Shown here: positions 55,632 to 64,000 of the stretch, in pieces
Numbering within the stretch: the stretch's first letter is position 1
Layout: every line of letters begins with the position of its first letter
Program-made: the position numbers and the translations under genes
The notes under the pieces: model-generated
What the model was told of the DNA's origin: nothing
The model's database searches: none
Seen by the model: only the letters and a program-made list of their open reading frames with translations
Origin: Oscarella lobularis
Lineage: Eukaryota; Porifera; Homoscleromorpha; Homosclerophorida; Oscarellidae
Direction: 5' to 3'
DNA: 64,000 nucleotides
Assembly: GCF_947507565.1 (NCBI RefSeq)
Contig: NC_089189.1
Span: 2,170,001-2,234,000, forward strand

Positions 55632-57985
55632 ATGCAACGCCGTCCGGTTTTTTGGCAACTCGTGCTAAGATTGCCTCTGCTAAGTGCTAGTATACCGAAC
55701 CCTGTCGAGGAAGGTGAGCTGGCTAGACGGAAGCAAAACGGCGCGGTTCGTTAGTCGGGTGCTCTTCTATAAGGAGAAGCATCCGGGTGCATAGAAAAAA
55801 ACGAAACCGTCGGGGTAGGGACTGGCACGTTGACAAATGCAACAGAATTGATGCGGTGCTGCAAAGGCGCAGACGTTCACAGAATAGATTGGACGTTCGT
55901 CAACGGCAGCAAGCTGCCTCGCGAGTGCTCAGCCAAATCCGCGTTTTGTTCGGACTATAAATCATCACTGTCGAAACGCTTGAACGTCAGCAAAACGTTT
56001 TTGACGGCGAAAAATGCAGAAAAGTTTATCTTCAAGTGCGAGATTCATTCATTCGACGGAATAAAAGCTCATTATCTCACTGTGATATTTCAAGGTACTA
56101 TAGTTGATATCGCAACACGGGGTTCGCCATGGCAACGTTTGCGTAGAGCCTACGACTGACCTTGTTCAAACGCCGACAACCGAAAGAAAATTAGCTAATA
56201 AAAGAACGCACGGTGCTTCGAGTAAACGAACGCCAACTACGCCACCCCGCCGGTACAAATACCGTAATATGAAAACCTACTCTACTCATTCTGTCCATCA
56301 GCTCGTTTCCGGCCACAAGAAACGTGCACGAGACAGAGAATAAAGCCTCGACAGTGACGTCAAACGTAACTGAAGATAATATCTCTATAGACAAACCGGA
56401 AAAACGAATCTTAAACAAAAAAGGAACAGAAACTGGCTTTTCGACAGTTACAGTTACGCCAAATGTAACTGAAGAGATGATGTCGAGGTCATCTTCTAAT
56501 AGGTAAGCGCAAGGCTATATCTACCTCAAAGGTTTCGTTACAACGCGAGACTAATACTTTCTATAGAGTCTTTGTCGCTCTTGGCACTACGGTTGGCTTT
56601 GCTGCTATCGTAATAGCGTCGATCGCGTTCATAAAACGAAGTTCATTTTTGAGGAAAACAACGACAATTCCATTTTGCGATCAAGAGCCACTTGAAACCG
56701 TTTGGAACGGAAAGGATTTTCGAATACCACTATCGTGTCTTTTAACGTCTCAGAAATTAGGTGCATAATAGCCCAGAAGAAAGTTAACAAATCGCTCTAA
56801 TTAAATAATTAGGAGAAGGACATTTTGGTTCGGTCGTCGCCGGTAAAATGACTGTCCTCCGAGATAATAGCGCAACAACGAAACAAGTTGAAGTAGCAGT
56901 TAAAATGTTAAAAAGTCAGTAAAACTAATATTAGCGAATCTCTCACCGAGTTCGAAAATGAATTTTACGCAGACTTAGATTCGGAAAACGTTAAAGACAG
57001 CCTTAGGAAGGAAACCGACGTCGCAATTAATTTAGGATACCACGACAACGTCGTTCACGTTTACGGTTATTGCAGTGAAAACGAAGGTGCTTTTTAGAAA
57101 TTAAATATTTGTTTATAAAAACTTTTCAAATTTAGTCGTTAGCAGAATTGTTATGGAATACGCTGATCACGGAAATCTGCGCGATTATCTCAGAAGTCAA
57201 CGGTCTGTGGACAGTACGTCGAGTGAAATGGAAAAAAGGGCTCAAGCGTTCGGACTTCAAATCGCCAGTGGAATGAAATACGTATCTTCAAAAGGAGTAA
57301 GTCATTCTCATACATTAACATGGGTTCATGTGTAAGTGTTAGTTTTATACAGTATGTGCACGGTGATCTCGCCGCGAGAAACGTGCTAGTCTTCAAGAAC
57401 GAAGTCGTAAAAATTTCCGACTTCGGCCTATCGAAGTATCTCGGCCCGAGCGATTATTACAGAAAGAAAACGTCGGTAATTTCGCTCGCATATAAAATAG
57501 AGAGCCCCCTCCGGGAAAAATCGCTCTCCAGGGTGGAGTAATCCCTTTCAAATGGTGCGCACCAGAAGTCCTAATGTACCGAGTCTACAACGAATACAGT
57601 GACGTGTAAGAGCCACGAGTGCTAGAAGGCTCTCTCTCCAATCGATATCTTCCGTACAGATGGTCGTTCGGAATTACGCTTTGGGAAGTGGCCACATCCG
57701 GCGGAACACCCTACCCGGGAATCCCCACCGAAAAGCTATTCGAACTCGTCACCAGTTCGACAGGATATAAGATGTGCAAGCCTAAGCATTGCTGTCAAGA
57801 CCTGTAAGTCGTCATAGGAAGCGAGCAAGCGAGCGAGCGAACGTGGTCTTATATGTATATTTAGATACGAAGTCATGGTACGATGTTGGGACGAAAATCC
57901 GGCTCGTCGACCCGATTTCGCCGCAATTGTTCAAACAATAGAAGGAATGGTAGAAAAGCACGAGAAGGTGGTCAACGATCCGTGA
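55632..57985 (+). CDS. Ig-like receptor tyrosine kinase (about 573 aa)
   Basis: Exons 55632-55713, 55819-56094, 56147-56252, 56320-56502, 56567-56760, 56813-56918, 56935-57086, 57136-57296, 57353-57475, 57532-57605, 57660-57803 and 57865-57985 total 1722 nt. The start [18 protein letters not shown] is chosen for its signal-like sequence and a GTGAGC donor in the right phase; it is the least certain part. One Cys-rich Ig-like domain (RCCKG, WTFVNGS, FKCEIHS) is followed by a Thr/Ser stalk, a TM helix (~217-235), a juxtamembrane region and a tyrosine kinase: [37 protein letters not shown] (HGD in place of HRD), [35 protein letters not shown]. The intron between 56918 and 56935 would be only 16 bases (see findings). 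The kinase is cytoplasmic and the ligand unknown. Confidence 0.82.
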
Positions 57986-58756
57986 CTCGTTCTAGCGTCA
58001 GTAGACTATACTATAGACTTTGAACTGCATGCCTATTGTGTTTTATCTATTGTCTACTTTTTGCTTTGTCGTTGAACGTTGGCAAAGAAATCGCTAGTGA
58101 ATTATGGAGAAACTCTAACGTGTACGGCAACTGGACCTGCCACTACTGGGGAGTAAATTGGTGACCTCATAGGGAAGGGAGTCAATTGCATGATAGTCCC
58201 CTAATGGCTCAGTGTCTCTACGCTACAGGAGGGATGATTCATTTACTAGGCTATCTCTTGGCGTCAAACTCTAGGCGGGTTTTCTTACTTTTGAGACGAT
58301 TTCTTTTGCTGAGTCCTAAAAAGAAAAAGTCCTTAAGACAAAGCAAACTTATTTAGAACGTTCAACAGGTCTCGCGACCTCTTTGCCCTATAAAAGAGCT
58401 ATCAATTGAAAAGAGGAACTAAGATCCGTTGCATGAAGACCGTGCAGTGTAGAAACCCACGCGTGACGGAAATGACCTACTGTATTCATGCGTCATCTGG
58501 AGACAGACATCCCGGAAACGCATCGATTGGTCTTTCAGTTGCAGTACCAAAACGCCTAGTGTACGTTCCAACTTATCTAATCAATCCAAATTGCAAACTC
58601 ATCTAAGAAACCTTTCAGCGCTGACTCTTAGTAAATATGAATAGGAGGTGGCGAGTGTCAGGTCCGTTAGAGACTCCACCCTTTGTTTAGGTGGTTTACA
58701 TAAAAAGGGATGAAGACAACAGCTCGAACGTTAGTTGCTGTGACCTTATCAAAACA
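57986..58756. other. Intergenic with TATA-like motif
   Basis: No gene recognised. CATAAAAAGG at about 58699 lies some 50 bases before the ATG at 58757 and is a likely TATA box. Confidence 0.5.
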
Positions 58757-59561
58757 ATGCTCTATCGCTGTGCTTTCGCCTTGTGCTTCGTCTACGGTAA
58801 GTAAATGCGACTCTAGTGCTGAAGAGTGTTTTCATAGAAAGATACTTTAGCCGTTTCTTCAGTCAAAACGAAATGCAAAAGAAGTAAGGTTGAGATTTAG
58901 GAAACCGTGGAGTCTAAAGACCATTTTTGCAGCTGATCTCTGTCTAACTTGCGATCTAACAGAGAAGTTGACGAAGGATAAAATGCTACAGTTCTACTGC
59001 TGCAAAACGACGGATTACTCCTATATGGAGTGGCGCTTTGTGAACGATAACGAGCGTCTACCTTATTGCACTGAACGGGGGAGCCAAGGGCTCTGTTGGG
59101 AATACGCTTCTACGAACGCGAAAAGGGTGCACGTGAATTCGACTCACATGGAAGCAGGCGAAACGTGGAAAATCGCCTGCGTCGTCAACCGAATCGGTGG
59201 CGAAACGATTCACACAGTCACGATTCAAAAAAGGTACAAAACAAACAACTAGAAATGAGTTTGACTAAGGATCTAAAGCAGGAAAAAGACTCCAATTCCA
59301 ACGTGCCCAATTCAACAGAACAACGATTTGCGTCGCTATAGCTGCGTCAGCAAATCTGACGTAGAACTAAAATGGACGCAAAAGGGTGTAGACTTTCTAA
59401 GAAACTGCACTAATGATGGGAATGGAGCGTTTCCCTGTATTCAACGTCTTTCGAATAATAACGTCACACTGACGTTGGACACGCGTCAACGCCCCTATAG
59501 GAAGTACGAGTGCGTTCAGGGAGCACGAACTCTTTGCTCTACGACGAAATTTCTTCAGTGA
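58757..59561 (+). CDS. Secreted two-Ig-like protein related to the RTK ectodomain (206 aa)
   Basis: Exons 58757-58796, 58933-59233 and 59282-59561 sum to 621 nt. MLYRCAFALCFVY is a signal peptide. Domain 1 (YCCKTTDYSYMEWRFVN, LPYC, WKIACVVNR) shares the CC, W-x-FVN, LP-x-C spacing with the Ig-like domain of the receptor kinase 1 kb upstream. Domain 2 (RRYSCVSKSDVELKWTQKG, YECVQGARTLC) repeats the Cys/Trp pattern. It stops with TGA at 59561 without TM or kinase. It could be a soluble decoy, a ligand-binding partner or a truncated receptor duplicate. Codons and splice sites look intact; no stops. Confidence 0.7.
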
Positions 59562-60009
59562 TTGCTACCGCTCTATAAGGCTAGCTATTTGATACTAGTA
59601 GTGCATGGCCTGTACGTAAGGTTGAGGTCTACTGTGACGAAATAAAGAAATGGGACCCCTACTTCCTTATCTACGACTACGAAAACGACGCTGGTGAAAG
59701 CTTACCGTTAGAAGCTCTTAGCAACGCGCTTTCGAGTCGCGAGACGAGTTCTAGAGCCGCCGTTTTCTTCTTCCGCCTGTGAGGACGATGTGTTGGCGAG
59801 TTTTCTGGGTGACAGCGCCTTCTATCGGCTCGCGCGAAGCCGATTCGCGTCGCGGAGTTCCACGCGGAGAGAAAAGAAACAGAAAACATCCGGGAGGAAT
59901 GTCTCCCGTACGCTTCTTCGAGAGTAGGAACGTTCGCGGTGTCTATCGTTGCTTTCGCGGCGTAGAATTGCCTTTAGAGTATGAGAGTATGAGACCACGA
60001 AGGATGGTA

Positions 60010-60190
60010 TAGTAGTACTGTTGTATCACTTAGTGGTTGTAGCCTACACACGAGTTAGGCGATACGTTCTTGAGGTCTCGGGTTCGATTCTCAACCGCGT
60101 CGACGCCAATGTGGACTTGTAGACCTTAAATAGCAATGGGTGAAAGCGAGAAAAAAGATGGAAGTATTCTGTCGTTTTTTTTCAAAAAAA
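60010..60190 (+). mobile_element. tRNA-derived SINE-like element
   Basis: A-box-like TATCACTTAGTGG at 60024-60036 and B-box GGTTCGATTCT at 60081-60091 are spaced as in a tRNA promoter, with an oligo-T run near 60173-60180 that could terminate pol III. The flanking sequence does not fold as a proper cloverleaf, so this is a SINE or a degenerate tRNA rather than a functional tRNA. Confidence 0.4.
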
Positions 60191-60692
60191 TATTTTTTTT
60201 GCGCTGCACTTCTCCGCTTCAGTACTTGAATGTTTGGTTTGATCGACAGAAGCGCGAGGGAAAGAGCACAAAAAGCTAGGGGTGTCGAGGCACCTACTTC
60301 CAAGTACCAATGAGTTTTAGTGCATGCAGCGTAAAGTATAATAGTCACTGTCGACTCGATCAGAATAGCCCTGGTTCCTCGAAGCTGGAGCCATCTCGCA
60401 CTTACAGGGCTTTCGGGCTGGGAACAGTAACTGCTCTGAAAGGTTTCGAATAATTGATTGAAGGTCGATGTCTTCCCGTACACCGTCACAAAGCGACACC
60501 TGATTGTATCACCATGCATATGGTATCACATCCTACAACACTTCCTCTTGGATGACTGTTACAAGGGGCGGAAGTGACATTGCAGAACAAGACCCAAAGT
60601 GCAACCAACTTCTGAAGAGACAGAAACAATGAATCGGTATTTCCAGATACTAGTAGTACATCCCATTTCCCCGCACCAAGAGCACGAACGCG

Positions 60693-60700
60693 TATATAAG
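60693..60700 (+). promoter_or_regulatory. TATA box of the trefoil-like gene
   Basis: TATATAAG sits 60 bases before the ATG at 60760, leaving about 30 bases for a short 5' UTR. Confidence 0.6.
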
Positions 60701-60759
60701 AAGAGAGAAGAGTCAGCACCAGCACCATCAGCATAAGCATCTTCATCAATCAGTCAAAA

Positions 60760-61728
60760 ATGTCTGCCTTTGGAAGAAACCTTCTAGTAGCGGTTGCCAT
60801 CATTGCTCTGTTGAAAAACGTAGCGTGCAGACCCGTTTCCAACAAAACCTTTGAAGGCGTAAGCTCTCATACATGTGTATACCCTATATAGTTCGCCTGA
60901 CTCCTATTTCAAAGCTATGCAAGTCCACGCCTCATGACGATAATCTGACGTATCGAATGTTCGTTTCGTTTCACGACAAGGGGGGAGAGTATCCGAATTT
61001 CCTATCGACGAATTTTTCCCACAACAAGGTCTTCCCAATGAAAGAAGAAGCGACACAGGCCGAAGAAACGGAGCTGTTTCAAGTTGCAATCAGTGCAAAA
61101 TACAGTGGCAGTAACCTCTGGGTATACATATACGGAGCGTCAAAAACGCACTGCCTAACAATCAATTCAAAGGGCGCAATTCAAATCGAAGTAAACTCTA
61201 GCACAGTATACGTATCCTCGTCATAAGTGTTTCTAAAGTCGGGTCTTAATTAATTAATAGAAGTGGAGCGGTTCTAGATGCAATACGGAATTTAGATGGG
61301 TCGATCGCGTGAATTATTCAGACGCAAAAGGATTCGCTACGCCTCAGACACTCCTGTATCGATGGACAAATACGACGAAAAAGGAACCAATGAGGGCAAT
61401 GCCTCTCTGTGCAAGAACGGCAGAAGGAAAATACTACGTGGTTGCCTTAGGCAAGGGCGTCGATGGAATCGAAGTGAACGAAAGTTGCTGCAATGGCGAC
61501 GACGTCTTTGGAATGAAGGAATGTCAGAATGAGACCATTTTCGAGAGGATTGAAGACAAACGATACCATCTCCTGTCTTTGCAAAGCGATAATCACGTAG
61601 GTTTACTTTCCCGAAAATTGAGACAACGAGAATGCTCGAAGTATGACGACGAATATGCTGGCGTCGGGAAGGAAATAGTCATAGGAAAAGACCTTCGAAA
61701 AAGAATACGGCGAACAAGATGCGACTAA
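60760..61728 (+). CDS. Secreted beta-trefoil-like protein, possibly FGF/IL-1-like (280 aa)
   Basis: Exons 60760-60858, 60915-61190 and 61261-61728 sum to 843 nt. MSAFGRNLLVAVAIIALLKNV is a signal peptide. The body shows beta-trefoil-like strands: LWVYIYGASKTHCLTINSKG resembles the FGF strand pair where a hydrophobic-Gly strand precedes a YL-x-MN-x-DG turn; ECQNETIFERIEDKRYHLLS recalls the EC-x-F-x-E...Y-x-x-x-S pattern of FGFs. The end is strongly basic (LRKRIRRTRCD), as in heparin-binding growth factors. Length suggests two trefoil-like units. Family assignment is by eye; other secreted Cys-containing folds are possible. Neighbour of the Ig-like receptor kinase, which makes a ligand role attractive but unproven. 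Confidence 0.6.
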
Positions 61729-61745
61729 AAATCAATAAATAGATA

Positions 61746-61770
61746 CAGTAGATAGATAGATAGATAGATC
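61746..61770. repeat. (GATA)n microsatellite
   Basis: Consecutive GATA units directly after the trefoil-like gene. Confidence 0.85.
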
Positions 61771-61864
61771 TTGTTGTAACACCACTTACTGTATGATTTT
61801 CACCCTGAAGATCACTGGCTATGTTCTGAAAATAAAGTTGTCTGCATGAAAACAAAAATATTAA

Positions 61865-62330
61865 CCTCAAAATTGTCTTGGGGAGAATTTTTAAAATTAT
61901 CTTGGACTATTTTTAGAATTGTCTTGGGACAATTTTTAAAATTGAATTGGAGCAATATTTAAAATTGTCTTGGGCAAGAGAGTTGGTTGGCCAGTCTCTT
62001 AAATTGAGGGCCTAATCTTTAATTGTTAGGAACTAAGTATCAAATTGAGGGCCTAATCTTTAATTCTTAGGGCATAAATATTAAATTGAGAGCCTAATCT
62101 TTAAGTCTTATGGCCAAAATATTAATTGAGGGCCTAACCTTTAATTGTTAGGTCCTACGAATCAAATTGAGGGCCTAATATTTAATTCTAAGGGCCGAAA
62201 TATTACATTGAGGGCCTAGTCTTCAACTCTTAGAGACTAAATATTAAATTGAGGGCCAAATATTTACTTCTTAGAGCCTAATATTAAAGTCTTAGGACCT
62301 AAATATAAATTGAGGGAAGACAACTTTAAA
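61865..62330. repeat. AT-rich minisatellites (two unit types)
   Basis: 61865-61975 repeats an AATTGTCTTGGG-containing unit about four times. 61985-62330 repeats a unit of roughly 40 bases with the core AATTGAGGGCCTAATCTTTA about nine times, with many substitutions. Confidence 0.8.
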
Positions 62331-63520
62331 AATCGTCCGAGACAATTGTCCGGAAATATTTTAAAATCGTCCGAGACAAGAGATTGGCCAACCGACTATC
62401 GTGTAATAAATTACAGTGAAATTACAAGAGACTGGCCAAGCGACTCTCTTGTAATAAATTACAGTGAAATTACAAGAGATTGGCCAACCGACTCTCTTGT
62501 ACCAAATTACAGTAAAATTACAAGACATTGGCCAACCGACTCTCTCGTAATAAATTACAGTGAAATTAAAAGAGACTGGCCAAGCGAATATCTTAAAATA
62601 CAGTGAAATTACAAGAGACTGGCAAAACGAATTTCTTGTAAAAAGTGAAATTACAAGAGACTGGCCAAGGGACTCTCTTGTAATAAATTAGAGCAAAATT
62701 ACAAGAGATTGGCCAAGCGACTCTCTTGTAATAAACTACAGTGAAATTAAAAAAGATTAGCCAAGCGATTCTCTTGTAAGAATAAACAACAGTGAAATTA
62801 CAAGAGATTGATCAACCGACTCTCTTGTAATAAATTACAGTGAAACTAAAAGAGATTCGCCAAGCGACTCTCTTGTAATAAATTACAGTAAAATTACAAG
62901 ACTTTGGCCAAGCGATTCTCTTGTAATAAATTACAAGAGACTGGCCAAGAGACTCTCTTGTAAAAAATTACAGTGAAATTACAAGAGATAGGCGAACCGA
63001 ATCTCTGGTAATAAATTAAAGTGAAATAGGGAGAGATTCGCCAAGCGACTCTCTCGTAATAAATTACAGTGAAATTACAAGAAACAAGCCAACTTTTCTC
63101 CCCTGTATTAAATTACAAAGAAATTACAAGAGACTATCCAACTCTTCTCTCCTGTAATTAATTACAAAAAAATTACAAGGGAGAGGCCAACTCTTCTCCC
63201 CTGCAATAAATTACATTGAAATTACCGGGGACTAGCCAACTCTTCTCTCCTGTAATAATTACAGAGAAATTACAAGGGACAAGCCAACTTTTCTCTCCTG
63301 TAATAAATTACAGTGAAATTACAAGGGACAAGCCAACTATTCTCCCTTGAAATAAATTACAGTGAAATTAAAAGAGACAAGCTAACTCTTCTCTCTTGAA
63401 ATAAATTACAGTGAAATTACAAGGGACAGCCCAACTCTTCTCCCCTTTAATAAAATACATTGAAATTACAAGGGACAGGACAACTCTTCTCCCATGTAAT
63501 TCCCTTACTAATACCTATCT
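62331..63520. repeat. 48-bp minisatellite with an inverted repeat in each unit
   Basis: About 23 units of 48 bp with the consensus elements ATTACAAGAGA, GGCCAAGCGAC, TCTCTTGTAAT and AAATTACAGTGAA. ATTACAAGAGA and TCTCTTGTAAT are perfect 11-base complements around a 13-base spacer, so each unit can form a hairpin. From about 63060 the units change to an AAGGGA first arm and CTCCCCTG-type second arm. Confidence 0.9.
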
Positions 63521-63629
63521 CAAATAATAGGCTCGCTCTCAGGGCCCCCATTAGCTTTAATAGCTGTTCATTTTTGATTAATGTGTCGGCCTTGAGTGCC
63601 TCTACTTGCCCTGAGACCAGAGTAATACA

Positions 63630-64000
63630 AATACTCATAAGAAAGAGAGACGGCCTAAGGCAATTGAGTTCAACCCCTAATCATTGACTCATAAGGAAAG
63701 GAGACGGCCTAAGGCAATTGAGTTCAACCCCTAATAATTGACTCATAACGAAAGGAGACGGCCTAAGGCAATTGAGTTCAACCCCTAATCGTTGACTCAT
63801 ACGGAAGGGAGACGGCATAAGGCAATTGAGTTCAACCCCTAATCATTGACTCATAAGGAAAGCAGACGGCCTAAGGCAATTGAGTTCAACCCCTAATCAT
63901 TGACTCACAAGGAAAGGAGACGGCCTAAGGCAAATGAGTTCAACCCCTAATCATTGACTCATAAGGAAAGAAGACGGCTAAGGCAAATGAGTTCAACCCC
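63630..64000. repeat. 54-bp tandem repeat running off the right edge
   Basis: Nearly seven units containing GACTCATAAGGAAAGGAGAC and GAGTTCAACCCCTAATCATT with few differences between units, so a recently homogenised array that continues past the window. Confidence 0.9.

Larger units (their letters stand above)
59562..60759. other. Intergenic with tRNA-like SINE and TATA box
   Basis: Holds a pol III-like element (60010-60190) and a clear TATATAAG. A fragment near 59929 (GVYRCFRGVEL) resembles the end of an Ig-like domain and may be a relic of a further copy of the neighbouring gene, but no exon structure can be supported. Confidence 0.5.

Noticed and set aside
60024-60112. Functional tRNA gene
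   Set aside because: A and B boxes are present but I could not fold acceptor and anticodon stems; a SINE is more likely.
62310-62606. Open frame with a repeated DWP/NYSEI peptide
   Set aside because: It is a by-product of the 48-bp minisatellite (no stop in one frame); no start context, splice signal or conservation.
62331-64000. CRISPR-like array
   Set aside because: Whole units repeat without unique spacers, and the context is a eukaryotic minisatellite.

Overview
The window looks like nuclear DNA of a compact animal genome, most likely a marine sponge. I lean towards a homoscleromorph such as Oscarella or Corticium, but that is inference. The evidence is spliceosomal GT-AG introns of mostly 44-70 bp, metazoan families (SLC16-like transporters, ABHD1/3 hydrolase, sulfotransferase, Ig-type receptor tyrosine kinase, LRR receptor, ankyrin protein), lineage-specific expansions of TKL kinases with kelch ectodomains, and a 5'-truncated LINE. 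There is no sign of bacterial operons, rRNA or CRISPR. All exon junctions below were derived by reading splice signals and checking phase; coding sums are multiples of three for every intact gene and for the receptor kinase (with one ultra-short intron).

Layout. 1-8980: two tandem intronless genes for kelch/GCC2-GCC3/EGF/TM/TKL-kinase receptors (the first cut by the left edge), with duplicated 3' flanks. 8981-17675: a divergent pair, a secreted protein with a degenerate trypsin-like domain plus two DNase I-like (EEP) domains (-), and a ~1580-residue secreted protein of unknown family (+). 18685-28100: an ABHD1/3 hydrolase and three SLC16-like transporters (all -); the [ABHD-transporter] unit was tandemly triplicated, the extra ABHD copies survive only as first-exon relics and the middle transporter is frameshifted. 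30094-33833: a one-repeat-per-exon ankyrin gene convergent with an intronless sulfotransferase. 33884-35059: LINE fragment. 35075-35822: small secreted ML/GM2A-like protein. 36251-40738: LRR/GCC2-GCC3/multi-TM receptor. 41176-44134: kelch/coiled-coil/TKL kinase. 45553-54128: an inverted second copy of the divergent pair, in which the giant gene is intact but the EEP gene is decaying at its N-terminal domain. 55632-61728: an Ig-like receptor tyrosine kinase, a secreted two-domain relative of its ectodomain, and a secreted beta-trefoil-like protein. 61729-64000: minisatellites, one of which has hairpin-forming units.

How the genes fit together. The window is dominated by secreted and membrane proteins, and by duplication. 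The strongest undescribed candidate is the divergent pair (EEP gene plus giant secreted gene), kept together across an inverted segmental duplication with a short shared promoter. The receptor kinase, its kinase-less paralogue and the trefoil-like secreted protein form a second suggestive neighbourhood (possible receptor, decoy and ligand), which is inference from adjacency and fold pattern only.
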